A stretch of 64,000 bases of DNA from Polaromonas sp. JS666 (GCF_900103405.1 NZ_FNHX01000003.1:248001-312000), one strand, 5' to 3'; numbered from the stretch's first letter, positions 21,356-30,072 are shown. The notes: generated by a model from the letters alone, not told the origin. Program-made: numbers and translations.

Positions 21356-22204
21356 CTAGCGGCTTGTGAGTTTGGTTTCCAGCGTGTCGTCACGCGTGAA
21401 CTTGAAGCGCGACACCACGACGATCTGGTCGGCCTTGCGGCGCATGGCGTCGTTGAAGCGGCCGAAGGGCCCGGTGCCGCGCACAATGCTTTGCGCGCGC
21501 CGGTCCAGCGTCAGGTTGCCCGAGGTCTGCACCACTTCCGTGTCCAGCACGGTGCCGTCGAAGTTCACGGTGACGATCATGGTCAGCTCGCCATACAGTT
21601 TTTTGCCGGCCTGTTCGGGGAAGTTGACGGTGCCCTTGTCCTCGATCTTGCGGCGCAGCTCGTCGTAATAGACGGCATAGACCTCTTCGCGCGTGGCCGG
21701 GCTGATGTAGCGCTTTTTGGGCCGCGCGTTTTCTTCGTTGATGCGGCGCTCGATCTCAGCCAGGATCTTGACCAGCGCCTTGCGTTTTTCCTCGCGCTCG
21801 GCCTGGGCCGGGCTGTTGGCGGGCTGGGTCAGGTCGGGCGGCGGCATGGAGGCCAGCTGTTTTTTGATTTGCGCCAGCAGCTGGGTCTGCTGCTCCTGCA
21901 GCGACTCGACCTTGCGCTGCGCGTCTTCGGTAGCGTCGCCAAGCTCCATCAGGGCCGAAGGCGGCAGGGGCGAGGTGGCCCGGCCTTTTTCGGCCTCGCC
22001 GCCGCCGGCCAGCGAGGCCTGCGCAATCGCCTTGGCGAAGTCGGGCTTTTCGTTGGACTTGGCGTTGACCAGGATGACTTCCAGCGGGGTGTCCTGGAAC
22101 ACGCGGTTAAAGCGCTCGGGATCGACAAAACGCACCGTCAGCAGCACCGCGTGCACGGCGATGGACGCGCCTAAAGCGATTTGCAGTGTGCTGGGGGATT
22201 TCAC
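21356..22204 (-). CDS. Energy transducer TonB family protein
   Basis: A 282-residue protein with one N-terminal membrane helix (about residues 8-26), a long charged and coiled-coil periplasmic region (about 95-175, Gln/Glu/Lys-rich), and a TonB C-terminal domain (about 185-280, including LYGELTMIVTVNFDGTV). It probably spans the periplasm. It lacks the Pro-Lys/Pro-Glu repeats of classical TonB, and no exbBD is nearby, so it may be one of the TonB-like proteins with a structural role. The start is a GTG at 22204, 8 nt after a GATAAT hexamer. Confidence 0.82.
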   Translation of the reverse strand: MKSPSTLQIALGASIAVHAVLLTVRFVDPERFNRVFQDTPLEVILVNAKSNEKPDFAKAIAQASLAGGGEAEKGRATSPLPPSALMELGDATEDAQRKVESLQEQQTQLLAQIKKQLASMPPPDLTQPANSPAQAEREEKRKALVKILAEIERRINEENARPKKRYISPATREEVYAVYYDELRRKIEDKGTVNFPEQAGKKLYGELTMIVTVNFDGTVLDTEVVQTSGNLTLDRRAQSIVRGTGPFGRFNDAMRRKADQIVVVSRFKFTRDDTLETKLTSR

Positions 22205-22212
22205 AGAAAGAG

Positions 22213-22218
22213 ATTATC
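22213..22218 (-). promoter_or_regulatory. Putative -10 element of the TonB-type gene
   Basis: On the minus strand GATAAT (5 of 6 to consensus) ends 8 nt before the GTG start at 22204, so the predicted transcript has almost no 5' leader. No strong -35 is seen. Confidence 0.4.
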
Positions 22219-22242
22219 GGGGTTTATGCGCGAAATCCGGTG

Positions 22243-24303
22243 TCAACCCGCCACCGGAGCCGCCGCGGCGGCGTCGGTTTGTGGCTCATTGACATCGACC
22301 GCGATGGAGATCGGGCCGGCGGCCATCTCGGTCTCGCCGTCATCCTCACCGAGCGGGTCGGGCGATTCGTCAAGCTCCACGTCCAGCCGCTCGGTCACCG
22401 TGCCCGACACATCCAGCGTGATCTCGTCGATTTCGCCCAATCGCACGCGCACTTTCGCGCCGCGCGGCAGGCCCTGCGCACCCACGGCCGCGAGCACCAG
22501 CGGCAATTCGTCGGCGCGCACCAGGTTGTCCTTGAAGGCGGTGGCCACCAACTCGGTGATGCCGTTTTGCTGCAGGTATTTGAGAGTCCAGTAGCGTTCT
22601 ATGCCGGCCTGGAAACCGTTGTAGGCGCTGTAGGCGGCGTCAAAGCCCGAGATGATGGAAAACAGCTCGGCATCCTTGGGCTTGAAGGGCGCGGCCAGCG
22701 CGGCCGTGCGGCCGTGGCGGGCGCAGGCGATGATCTGCCACTGGTTGACCAGGTCGGTGTAGCGGCGCAGCGGCGAGGTGCTCCAGGCATAACTTTTGAC
22801 GCCTATGCCCGCATGCGGCAAGGCCTTGGTGCCCATGCGCACCTTCACGCCGGGCGCCAGGCTGGCCTGGCTGCGGTAGATACCGGGCACGCCGTGCTCG
22901 GCCAGCCACTGGCCCCAGGTGCTGTTGGCCAGGATCATGGCCTCGGCCACGATCAGGTCCAGCGGCGCGCCGCGTTGGCGCGTGCTGATGCTGACCGTTT
23001 CGTTGCCTTGGGGCTCGCCGCCCGTGGGGTTGTCCAGGCGGAAGTTGTAGTCGGGACGGTTGAAATTCTCGGGCTTGCCGCGCACGATTTCGCGCTGCGC
23101 CTTCAGGTGTTTGGCCAGCCGGTGCAGAAAGGTCAGCTCCACGCCCCACTGCACGCCGGTGGGCGGGCTGCTTTGCGCGGCTTCAAAAAAAGCTTCGGTA
23201 AAAGTGCTGTCCAGCATGTCGTGGCGCAGGTTGCTCACGATGGGCACCTGCTCCAGCCGCGTGGCGCTTTCCTTGATCTCCAGCGTGGCTTCGTCGAGCG
23301 TGAGGTAAAGCGACAGGGCCGGGCAGTTGCGGCCTTCCTGCAGCGTGTAGCTTTTGATGATCTCGTCGGGCAGCATGGTCAGCTTGTAGCCCGGCATGTA
23401 GACGGTGGACAGCCGCGCGCGGCCCACCGCATCGATGGGGCTGCCGGGCAGCACGGCCAGGCCGGGCGCGGCGATGTGTATGCCCAGGGTGACGATGCCG
23501 CTGCCAAGGCCCTGCACCGAGAGCGCATCGTCGATCTCGGTGGTGGCCGAGTCGTCGATGGAAAACGCCTTCACGTCCGCCAGGGGAAGCTCGTCCTTGA
23601 CTTCGGGCGCCTGCAGCGCCGGAAAGCCCGTGCCCTTGGGAAAGTTCTCGAACAGGAAACGTTTCCAGTGGAACTGGTAGGGCGAGGCGATGGCGCCGGC
23701 CTTTTGCAGCAGGTCCAGCGGCGCGGTGTGCGTGGCGCGCGAGGCCTCGACCACGGCTTTGTACTCGGCGCTGTTTTTGTCGGGCTTGAACAGGATTTTG
23801 TAGAGCTGCTCGCGCACCGGCGCCGGGCATTCGCCGCGGCCCAGTTCCTCGGCCCAGGCGGTGATTTGCGCCGCCACCTGTTTTTTCTTCTCGATGGCGG
23901 CCAGTGCCTGCTGCAGGATGTCGGCGGGCGCCTTCTTGAAGCGGCCCTTGCCGGCACGGCGGAAGTAGTGCGGCGCATCGTAAAGGCGGAACAGCGCGGC
24001 GGCCTGCTGCTCCAGCGTGGCGGGTTTGCCGTCGGCGCTGAAGTAGTCGCGGGCCAGGTCGGCAAAGCCGAATTCGCCTTCGCCGGCGAATTCCCAGGCC
24101 AGGTCCAGCTCGATGTCGCTGCTCAGTTTTTGCCCGGCGGCCATGAGCTCGGCGGGCGAGGGCTTCTCGAATTTCAGCAGGGCATTGACGCCCTTGACCT
24201 TCACGCGCTTGCCCGAGTCGAGCTCCACCTGCAGCGAGGCGTCGCTCTCGGACAAAATGCGGCCGGCCAGAAACTTGCCGGCTTCTTCAAACAATACAAA
24301 CAA
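22243..24303 (-). CDS. RNB-domain 3'-5' exoribonuclease (RNase II family)
   Basis: A 686-residue RNA exonuclease. The N-terminal region resembles a nucleic-acid-binding domain. The RNB catalytic domain is marked by FSIDDSATTEIDDALSV, whose clustered Asp residues bind magnesium, and by the later YAWSTSPLRRYTDLVNQ segment. A C-terminal S1-like stretch (KVRVRLGEIDEITLDVSG) and an acidic tail follow. The predicted start is a TTG at 24303 with AAAGGG about 8 nt upstream. A -10-like TACACT at 24341-24346 could be its promoter. It degrades single-stranded RNA processively. Confidence 0.9.
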   Translation of the reverse strand: MFVLFEEAGKFLAGRILSESDASLQVELDSGKRVKVKGVNALLKFEKPSPAELMAAGQKLSSDIELDLAWEFAGEGEFGFADLARDYFSADGKPATLEQQAAALFRLYDAPHYFRRAGKGRFKKAPADILQQALAAIEKKKQVAAQITAWAEELGRGECPAPVREQLYKILFKPDKNSAEYKAVVEASRATHTAPLDLLQKAGAIASPYQFHWKRFLFENFPKGTGFPALQAPEVKDELPLADVKAFSIDDSATTEIDDALSVQGLGSGIVTLGIHIAAPGLAVLPGSPIDAVGRARLSTVYMPGYKLTMLPDEIIKSYTLQEGRNCPALSLYLTLDEATLEIKESATRLEQVPIVSNLRHDMLDSTFTEAFFEAAQSSPPTGVQWGVELTFLHRLAKHLKAQREIVRGKPENFNRPDYNFRLDNPTGGEPQGNETVSISTRQRGAPLDLIVAEAMILANSTWGQWLAEHGVPGIYRSQASLAPGVKVRMGTKALPHAGIGVKSYAWSTSPLRRYTDLVNQWQIIACARHGRTAALAAPFKPKDAELFSIISGFDAAYSAYNGFQAGIERYWTLKYLQQNGITELVATAFKDNLVRADELPLVLAAVGAQGLPRGAKVRVRLGEIDEITLDVSGTVTERLDVELDESPDPLGEDDGETEMAAGPISIAVDVNEPQTDAAAAAPVAG

Positions 24304-24369
24304 AACGGGATCCCTTTGGTGTCTTTGATGACTTGGGGCTAGTGTAATCAGCGCCGTCCAGGGGCATTT

Positions 24370-24966
24370 TCAGACCAGTGCCAGGAAATCCAGGATTTCG
24401 GGCACATGCGTGTCGAAGTCGCTCAGCGCGTGGTCGCCGCCTTCGAGGATGCGCAGCCGGCTGCCCGCATAGCGGGCCGCCATTTCACGCCAGTCCAGCA
24501 CCTCGTCGCCCTTGGCGATGATGGCCAGGTAGTTTTCAGGCGTTTTAAGCGGCCCGGCATGCTGGGCCTTGAGCTCATCGACAAAACGCGGTTCGAAGAA
24601 AAAGTGCTGGTCCGGGTCGTGCCAAGCGGTTTGCTCGCCGATATAGCGGGCCAGGTCGCGCGCCGGATCCACGGCCGGGTTGAGCAGCACGGCTTTGCAG
24701 CCGGTGCGCTCGGCCACGGCGGTGGCGTAAAAGCCGCCCAGCGAAGAGCCAACCACGGCCTGGCTTTCAAACCCGGCTTCAAGCGGCCAGCCGGCGATTG
24801 TGTCCATCACCCCGCGCAGCGCGGCCGCGGGCGAAGGCGGCAGCTGCGGGCACCACCAGCGCACGGCGGGATGGCGCTGCCGCACAATGGCCGCCATTTT
24901 TTGGGCCTTCATGGACTGCGGCGAAGAGCGAAAGCCGTGCAGGTAGAGCAGGTGGGTGGTGCGCAT
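24370..24966 (-). CDS. YqiA/YcfP-family alpha/beta hydrolase (esterase)
   Basis: A 198-residue single-domain hydrolase. It starts MRTTHLLYLHGFRSSP, which is the oxyanion segment. The nucleophile Ser75 sits in GSSLGG, the acid is in AKGDEVLDW, and the histidine is in EGGDHALSDF. This order matches the YqiA family of small esterases. The physiological substrate is unknown. It is divergent from rodA, with a 69-bp gap. Confidence 0.88.
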   Translation of the reverse strand: MRTTHLLYLHGFRSSPQSMKAQKMAAIVRQRHPAVRWWCPQLPPSPAAALRGVMDTIAGWPLEAGFESQAVVGSSLGGFYATAVAERTGCKAVLLNPAVDPARDLARYIGEQTAWHDPDQHFFFEPRFVDELKAQHAGPLKTPENYLAIIAKGDEVLDWREMAARYAGSRLRILEGGDHALSDFDTHVPEILDFLALV

Positions 24967-24972
24967 GCCGCC

Positions 24973-24978
24973 ATGGTA
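24973..24978 (-). promoter_or_regulatory. Possible -10 element of the YqiA-type gene
   Basis: TACCAT on the minus strand ends 6 nt before the start codon at 24966. The match to consensus is only 4 of 6, so the case rests on the spacing shared with other genes here. Confidence 0.3.
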
Positions 24979-25022
24979 GACGGGAGCCCACGGTCTTTGG
25001 CCCCCGGTCGCGGGCCCTGGCG

Positions 25023-25028
25023 GATAAT
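25023..25028 (+). promoter_or_regulatory. Putative rodA -10 element
   Basis: GATAAT (5 of 6) ends 7 nt before the rodA ATG at 25036, predicting a transcript that begins at the start codon. There is no Shine-Dalgarno sequence in the short space between them. Confidence 0.45.
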
Positions 25029-25035
25029 CCCCGGC

Positions 25036-26190
25036 ATGGCTGCCGTTTTCGACAAACCCTCTCTTTACCAGCGAACTTTGCCCCTGCTGCAGGGTTTTGA
25101 CGGCCTGCTGGCATTTGCCGTCTTCCTGCTGGCCTGCGCGGGCCTGCTGATCATGTATTCATCGGGCTACGACCACGGCAGCCGCTTTGTCGACCACGGC
25201 CGCAACATGCTGATCGCCGGGGCCATCATGTTTGTGGTGGCGCAGGTGCCGCCGCAGCGCCTGATGGCCTTTGCCGTGCCGCTCTACATCGTGGGCGTGA
25301 CCCTGCTGGTGGCGGTCGCGGTATTCGGCGTGACCAAAAAAGGCGCCAGGCGCTGGCTCAATGTGGGCGTGGTGATACAGCCCAGCGAAATCCTCAAGAT
25401 CGCCATGCCGCTGATGCTGGCCTGGTGGTTCCAGAAGCGCGAGGGCCAGCTGCGGCCCCTGGACTTCGTGGCCGCCGTGCTGCTGCTGGCCATGCCAGTG
25501 GGCCTGATCATGAAGCAGCCCGACCTGGGCACCTCACTGCTGGTGCTGGCGGCCGGCCTTGCGGTGATCTTTTTCGCGGGACTGAGCTGGAAACTGATCC
25601 TGCCGCCGGTGATGCTGGGCCTGGTCGGCGTGTTCCTGGTGGTCTGGTTCGAGCCGCAGATCTGCGCCGACGGCGTGCGCTGGCCCATATTGCACGACTA
25701 CCAGCAGCAGCGCATCTGCACCCTGCTGGACCCGTCGCGCGATCCGCTGGGCAAGGGTTTTCACATCATCCAGGGCATGATCGCGATCGGCTCGGGCGGC
25801 ATTACCGGCAAGGGCTTTATGGCCGGCACGCAGACCCACCTGGAGTTCATTCCCGAGCGCACCACCGACTTCATCTTCGCCGCCTATTCGGAGGAGTTCG
25901 GCCTGCTGGGCAACCTGCTGCTGATCGCCGGCTTCATCTTCCTGATCCTGCGCGGGCTGGCTATCGCGCTGGAGGCCTCGACCCTGTTCGCGCGCCTGCT
26001 GGCGGGGGCACTGACCATGATTTTTTTCACCTATGCCTTCGTCAACATGGGCATGGTCAGCGGCATCCTGCCGGTGGTGGGCGTGCCTTTGCCCTTCATC
26101 AGCTACGGCGGCACCGCCATGGTCACTCTGGGCCTGGCCATAGGCATGCTGATGTCCATCGCCAAGGCCAAGCGCCTGGTGCAGACCTGA
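25036..26190 (+). CDS. rodA: Rod-shape peptidoglycan polymerase RodA (SEDS family)
   Basis: A 384-residue SEDS polymerase with about ten membrane helices that works with PBP2 during cell elongation. Motifs parallel FtsW: MYSSG, GARRWLN with QPSEILK, KQPDLGTSLL, the SEDS glycosyltransferase loop ending ERTTDFIFAAYSEEFGLLG, and the terminal PFISYGGTAMV. No mrdA or mreBCD is in the window. The start at 25036 gives a normal N-terminus. Confidence 0.95.
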   Translation: MAAVFDKPSLYQRTLPLLQGFDGLLAFAVFLLACAGLLIMYSSGYDHGSRFVDHGRNMLIAGAIMFVVAQVPPQRLMAFAVPLYIVGVTLLVAVAVFGVTKKGARRWLNVGVVIQPSEILKIAMPLMLAWWFQKREGQLRPLDFVAAVLLLAMPVGLIMKQPDLGTSLLVLAAGLAVIFFAGLSWKLILPPVMLGLVGVFLVVWFEPQICADGVRWPILHDYQQQRICTLLDPSRDPLGKGFHIIQGMIAIGSGGITGKGFMAGTQTHLEFIPERTTDFIFAAYSEEFGLLGNLLLIAGFIFLILRGLAIALEASTLFARLLAGALTMIFFTYAFVNMGMVSGILPVVGVPLPFISYGGTAMVTLGLAIGMLMSIAKAKRLVQT

Positions 26191-26200
26191 GGCCGCCTGC

Positions 26201-27082
26201 GTGAGCGCCCTCATGGTGACCGTGATCGGCGTGGGCAATATGGGCGGCGGCATGGCGGCCAACCTGCTGGCCAGAGGCTGGGAGGTCCAGGTTTGCGACA
26301 TCGATGCGGCCAAGGTGGCGGCCATGGTGCAACTGGGCGCCACCGCCATTGCCAGCCCCGCGGATGCCGCGGCGGAGTCCCAGGCTTTTATCGTCTGTGT
26401 GGTCGATGCGGCGCAAACCGAAGAGGTGCTGTTTGGCGGGCAAGGCCTGGCCCGCATGCTGCGGTCCGGCCATGCCGTGATGCTGTGCCCCACGATTTCG
26501 CCGCAGGACGTCGAATCCTTCGCCGCCCGGCTGGCCGAACGCGGCGTGCACACGCTGGACGCCCCCATGTCGGGCGGCCCGGCCCGGGCGCGTGACGGCT
26601 CCATGAGCCTCATGCTGGCCTGCACGCAGGCGGTGTATGACCAGCAGGCCGGCTTGCTGCGGGACTTGTCGGCCAGGGTGTTCCTCATCAGCGAAAAACC
26701 CGGTGACGGCGCCCGCACCAAGCTGGTCAACAACCTGCTGGCGGGCATCAACCTGGTGGGCGCGGCCGAGGCGCTGGCGCTGGCCGGGCGCCTGGGGCTG
26801 GACCTGGCGAAAACCCTGGACGTGATCGAGCAGTCCAGCGGGCAGAGCTGGATAGGCTCGGACCGCATGCGCCGCGCGATTGCCGGCGACTACGCGCCGC
26901 GCGCGCATGTGACGCTGCTTGAAAAAGACACGCGGCTGGCCGTGGCGGCGGCCCGCGCGGCCGGCTTCGAAGGCCCGCTGGGCGAGAGCGCCAGCCGGGT
27001 CTTTGCCGAGGCCCACCAGGCCGGGCTGGCGGCCGAGGACGATGCCGCGCTGTTCAAGCACCTGGACGGCAAGGGCGGCTGA
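26201..27082 (+). CDS. NAD(P)-binding beta-hydroxyacid dehydrogenase (3-hydroxyisobutyrate dehydrogenase family)
   Basis: A 293-residue enzyme. It has an N-terminal Rossmann fold with GVGNMGGGMA, the DAPMSGGPARA segment of the substrate loop, and the catalytic lysine in ARTKLVNNLLAG. This is the beta-hydroxyacid dehydrogenase family (GarR, MmsB, GlxR and relatives); which hydroxyacid is used cannot be told. The start is given as the GTG at 26201, 10 bp after rodA; an ATG at 26213 is equally possible. It may be co-transcribed with rodA. Confidence 0.87.
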   Translation: MSALMVTVIGVGNMGGGMAANLLARGWEVQVCDIDAAKVAAMVQLGATAIASPADAAAESQAFIVCVVDAAQTEEVLFGGQGLARMLRSGHAVMLCPTISPQDVESFAARLAERGVHTLDAPMSGGPARARDGSMSLMLACTQAVYDQQAGLLRDLSARVFLISEKPGDGARTKLVNNLLAGINLVGAAEALALAGRLGLDLAKTLDVIEQSSGQSWIGSDRMRRAIAGDYAPRAHVTLLEKDTRLAVAAARAAGFEGPLGESASRVFAEAHQAGLAAEDDAALFKHLDGKGG

Positions 27083-27153
27083 GCCGGTTTTTCACCCCGT
27101 TTCCCCTGCCTGCGGGCAAAACCCCGCCGCCCCCGGCCCACAGGCAGACTGCC

Positions 27154-27159
27154 TACAAT
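27154..27159 (+). promoter_or_regulatory. Putative tldD -10 element
   Basis: TACAAT (5 of 6) ends 6 nt before the tldD ATG at 27166, so the first transcribed base would be at the start codon. There is no Shine-Dalgarno sequence. Confidence 0.45.
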
Positions 27160-27165
27160 GGCCGC

Positions 27166-28689
27166 ATGACCTCACTTCGCTCCACCACCGCCTCCGCCCC
27201 CAACAAGTCCACGGTCTCCTCGGCCGCCCGGCCTACGGTGGAGTCGACCACGGGGCGGCTGGAGATCGCGCAGAAACTGCTGCTGGCGCCTTTCGGCCTC
27301 ACGCAGGCGCACCTGGGCCGCGCGCTTGGTGAAATCACCTCCCATGGCGCGGACGACGCCGACCTGTATTTCCAGTACACCCGTAGCGAAGGCTGGAGCC
27401 TGGAAGAGGGCATCGTGAAAACCGGCTCCTTCAGCATCGACCAGGGCGTGGGCGTGCGTGCCGTCAGCGGTGAAAAAACCGCGTTTGCCTATTCCGACGA
27501 CATTTCCGAGGCCTCGCTGCTGGACGCGGCGCGCACCGTGCGCAGCATTGCCGCCGGCGGCAAAAGCGCCCGCGTGAAGACACCGGCCGGCCGCATCGCC
27601 GGCAGCCGCTCGCTGTACCAGGGCCTGGACCCCATCGCCACGCTGGACAGTACCGCCAAGGTCCAGCTGCTGGAAAAGGTCGAAAAATTCGCCAAGGCCA
27701 AGGACCCGCGCATCGTGCAGGTCATGGCCGGCCTGGCCAGCGAATACGACGTGGTCATGGTGGCGCGCGCCGACGGCACACTGGCCGCCGACGTGCGCCC
27801 GCTGGTGCGCCTGAGCGTGACGGTGATCGCCGAGCAGAAGGGCCGGCGCGAAGTCGGCTCGGGCGGCGGCGGCGGCCGTTTCGGCCTGTCCTATTTTGAC
27901 GACGCGCAGATTGCCGAATACGTCAACGACGCGGTGAAAGCCGCCCTGACCAACCTCGACGCGCGTCCCGCGCCGGCCGGCGAGATGACGGTGGTGCTGG
28001 GTTCGGGCTGGCCCGGCATCCTGCTGCACGAAGCCATAGGCCACGGCCTGGAGGGTGACTTCAACCGCAAGGGTTCCAGCGCGTTTTCAGGGCGCATAGG
28101 CCAGCGCGTGGCGGCCAAGGGCGTCACGGTGCTGGACGACGGCACCATCGCCGACCGCCGCGGTTCGCTCAACGTCGACGACGAGGGCAATGCCAGCCAG
28201 CGCAATGTGCTGATCGAGGACGGCATCTTGAAGGGATATATCCAGGATTCTCTGAACGCCCGCCTGATGAAGGTCAAGCCCACCGGCAACGGCCGGCGCG
28301 AAAGCTACGCCCACGTGCCCATGCCGCGCATGACCAACACCTATATGCTGGGCGGCGACAAGCAGCCCGAAGAAATCGTGGCCAGCATCAAGAAGGGCCT
28401 GTACGCCACCAACTTCGGCGGCGGCCAGGTCGACATCACCTCGGGCAAGTTCGTGTTCTCGGCCAGCGAAGCCTTCTGGGTCGAAAACGGCAAGATTCTG
28501 TATCCCGTCAAGGGCGCGACGATTGTCGGCAACGGCCCCGACGCGCTGACCCGCGTCACCATGATGGGCAACGACATGGCCCTGGACAGCGGCGTCGGCA
28601 CCTGCGGCAAGGAAGGCCAGAGCGTTCCGGTCGGCGTCGGCCAGCCGACCCTGCGCATCGACGGCCTGACGGTGGGCGGGACGGCCTGA
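27166..28689 (+). CDS. tldD: Metalloprotease TldD
   Basis: A 507-residue protein of the TldD/PmbA (TldE) family, which degrades small peptides as a heterodimer. The catalytic HEAIGH motif (HExxxH) lies in GILLHEAIGHGLEGDF, and the conserved GGGGRFG, YAHVPMPRMTNTYML and C-terminal GKEGQSVPVGVGQPTLR segments are present. The N-terminus carries about 28 extra Ser/Thr/Ala-rich residues compared with the E. coli protein. The TACAAT hexamer 6 nt before this ATG supports the long form. No pmbA is in the window. Confidence 0.94.
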   Translation: MTSLRSTTASAPNKSTVSSAARPTVESTTGRLEIAQKLLLAPFGLTQAHLGRALGEITSHGADDADLYFQYTRSEGWSLEEGIVKTGSFSIDQGVGVRAVSGEKTAFAYSDDISEASLLDAARTVRSIAAGGKSARVKTPAGRIAGSRSLYQGLDPIATLDSTAKVQLLEKVEKFAKAKDPRIVQVMAGLASEYDVVMVARADGTLAADVRPLVRLSVTVIAEQKGRREVGSGGGGGRFGLSYFDDAQIAEYVNDAVKAALTNLDARPAPAGEMTVVLGSGWPGILLHEAIGHGLEGDFNRKGSSAFSGRIGQRVAAKGVTVLDDGTIADRRGSLNVDDEGNASQRNVLIEDGILKGYIQDSLNARLMKVKPTGNGRRESYAHVPMPRMTNTYMLGGDKQPEEIVASIKKGLYATNFGGGQVDITSGKFVFSASEAFWVENGKILYPVKGATIVGNGPDALTRVTMMGNDMALDSGVGTCGKEGQSVPVGVGQPTLRIDGLTVGGTA

Positions 28690-28702
28690 ACCGGCCGTTT
28701 TC
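28681..28702 (+). terminator. Possible tldD terminator overlapping its stop codon
   Basis: ACGGCC (28681-28686) pairs with GGCCGT (28693-28698) around a 6-nt loop containing the TGA, followed by a short T run. The stem is only 6 bp, so this is a modest prediction. Confidence 0.4.
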
Positions 28703-28723
28703 GGGGCTTTCTCGGACCTGTGC

Positions 28724-28729
28724 TACATT
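28724..28729 (+). promoter_or_regulatory. Putative -10 element of the aroG leader
   Basis: TACATT is preceded by TGC, giving an extended -10 (TGCTACATT), and ends 7 nt before the leader-peptide ATG at 28737. It would place the transcription start at the leader ATG itself, consistent with the lack of a ribosome binding site there. Confidence 0.45.
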
Positions 28730-28736
28730 CCAGCTT

Positions 28737-28811
28737 ATGAATTTCGGCAAGTTTTATTTTTCTTACTTTTGGTTCTCCAGCGCTTTCGGCGGTAGAGAGA
28801 TCAAGGCGTGA
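28737..28811 (+). CDS. aroG leader peptide, Phe/Tyr/Trp-rich (attenuation)
   Basis: A 24-codon open frame, MNFGKFYFSYFWFSSAF followed by seven more residues, lies between tldD and aroG. Six Phe, two Tyr and one Trp make up 9 of 24 residues, with 7 of them packed into codons 6-13. This is the hallmark of a ribosome-stalling leader peptide that senses charged aromatic tRNAs. It is followed by a perfect intrinsic terminator at 28836-28866 and then aroG, the first enzyme of aromatic amino acid synthesis. The dominance of Phe suggests Phe-tRNA is the main signal, with Tyr second. Too short for routine gene prediction. Confidence 0.85.
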   Translation: MNFGKFYFSYFWFSSAFGGREIKA

Positions 28812-28866
28812 CCCGATAAAACGCACCGAATCTCCAAAAACCGCCGGCTCCCGGCGGTTTTTTTTT
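28787..28866 (+). promoter_or_regulatory. aroG transcription attenuator (antiterminator and terminator)
   Basis: The terminator stem is CCGCCGG (28841-28847), loop CTC, CCGGCGG (28851-28857), followed by nine T residues, with an A-run before the stem that extends pairing. The competing antiterminator uses CGGCGGT at 28787-28793, within leader codons 17-19, which is exactly complementary to ACCGCCG at 28840-28846. GAGAT (28797-28801) can also pair with ATCTC (28830-28834). A ribosome stalled at the aromatic codons 28752-28775 would leave 28787-28793 free to form the antiterminator; one that reaches the stop at 28809 would cover it and let the terminator form. Confidence 0.8.
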
Positions 28867-28947
28867 GCCCCATTTGTTTGCTGAATGTTTGTACCGAAAC
28901 CTGAATTGCCCGACTGACACCTGACACCCTAGAAAAGGAAGATTGCG

Positions 28948-30072
28948 ATGAATGCCAAAGCCACCTCCGCCAGCGACAACTGGTATGCGACCGTCGAAAA
29001 GACCAGCCAGACCGACGACGAACGCATCAAGGACATCACCGTGCTACCCCCTCCCGAGCATCTCATCCGCTTCTTCCCTATCCGCGGCACCGCCGTCGAG
29101 ACGCTGATCAGCAAGACCCGCAAGGGCATCCACAACATCATCCAAGGCAAGGACGACCGCCTGCTGGTCGTCATAGGCCCCTGCTCCATCCACGATCCCG
29201 CGGCGGCGCTGGACTACGCCCGCAAACTGGTCGAGCAGCGTAAGAAGTACGAAGGCACGCTGGAAATCGTGATGCGCGTCTACTTCGAAAAGCCGCGCAC
29301 CACCGTGGGCTGGAAGGGCCTGATCAACGACCCTTACCTCGATGAAACCTTCCGCATCGACGAAGGCTTGCGCATCGCGCGCCAGCTGCTGATCGACATC
29401 AACCGCCTGGGCCTGCCGGCGGGCAGCGAATTCCTGGACGTGATCTCGCCCCAGTACATCGGCGACCTGATCTCCTGGGGCGCCATCGGCGCGCGCACCA
29501 CCGAAAGCCAGGTGCATCGCGAACTGGCCTCGGGCCTGTCGGCACCCATAGGCTTCAAAAACGGCACCGACGGCAACATCCGCATCGCCACCGACGCCAT
29601 CCAGGCGGCGGCGCGCGGCCACCATTTCCTGTCGGTGCACAAAAACGGCCAGGTCGCCATCGTGCAGACCAACGGCAACAAGGACTGCCACGTGATCCTG
29701 CGCGGCGGCAAGACGCCCAATTACGACGCGGCCAGCGTCGCGGCGGCCTGCAAGGAGCTGGAAGCCTCCAAGCTGCCGGCTACGCTGATGGTGGACTGCA
29801 GCCACGCCAACAGCTCCAAGCAGCACGAAAAGCAGGTCGAGGTGGCGCGCGACATCGCGGGTCAGGTGGCCGGCGGCTCGCGCCATGTGTTCGGCCTGAT
29901 GGTGGAAAGCCACCTCAATGCCGGCGCGCAGAAATTCACCCCCGGCAAGGACGACGCAAAAGCGCTGGACTACGGCAAGAGCATCACCGATGCCTGCCTG
30001 GGCTGGAACGATTCGATGGACGTGCTGGAAATTCTGTCGGCCGCTGTGCTCAAGCGCCGCGCCAGCAAATAA
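28948..30072 (+). CDS. aroG: 3-deoxy-7-phosphoheptulonate (DAHP) synthase, class I
   Basis: A 374-residue class I (AroFGH-type) DAHP synthase that condenses phosphoenolpyruvate and erythrose 4-phosphate, the entry to the shikimate pathway. Key segments are VIGPCSIHDP, RVYFEKPRTTVGWKG, GARTTESQ, GFKNGTDG and the metal-site region VDCSHANSSK. AAAGGAA precedes the ATG. About 25 residues of N-terminal sequence resemble the allosteric extension of feedback-regulated enzymes; which amino acid inhibits it cannot be read reliably. The gene symbol follows the common annotation; aroF or aroH would be equally possible by family. It is controlled by the attenuator just upstream. Confidence 0.93.
   Translation: MNAKATSASDNWYATVEKTSQTDDERIKDITVLPPPEHLIRFFPIRGTAVETLISKTRKGIHNIIQGKDDRLLVVIGPCSIHDPAAALDYARKLVEQRKKYEGTLEIVMRVYFEKPRTTVGWKGLINDPYLDETFRIDEGLRIARQLLIDINRLGLPAGSEFLDVISPQYIGDLISWGAIGARTTESQVHRELASGLSAPIGFKNGTDGNIRIATDAIQAAARGHHFLSVHKNGQVAIVQTNGNKDCHVILRGGKTPNYDAASVAAACKELEASKLPATLMVDCSHANSSKQHEKQVEVARDIAGQVAGGSRHVFGLMVESHLNAGAQKFTPGKDDAKALDYGKSITDACLGWNDSMDVLEILSAAVLKRRASK

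Noticed and set aside
28737..28811. Reading the aroG leader peptide as a trp-type leader
   Set aside because: It has one Trp against six Phe and two Tyr, and the downstream gene is DAHP synthase, not trpE.
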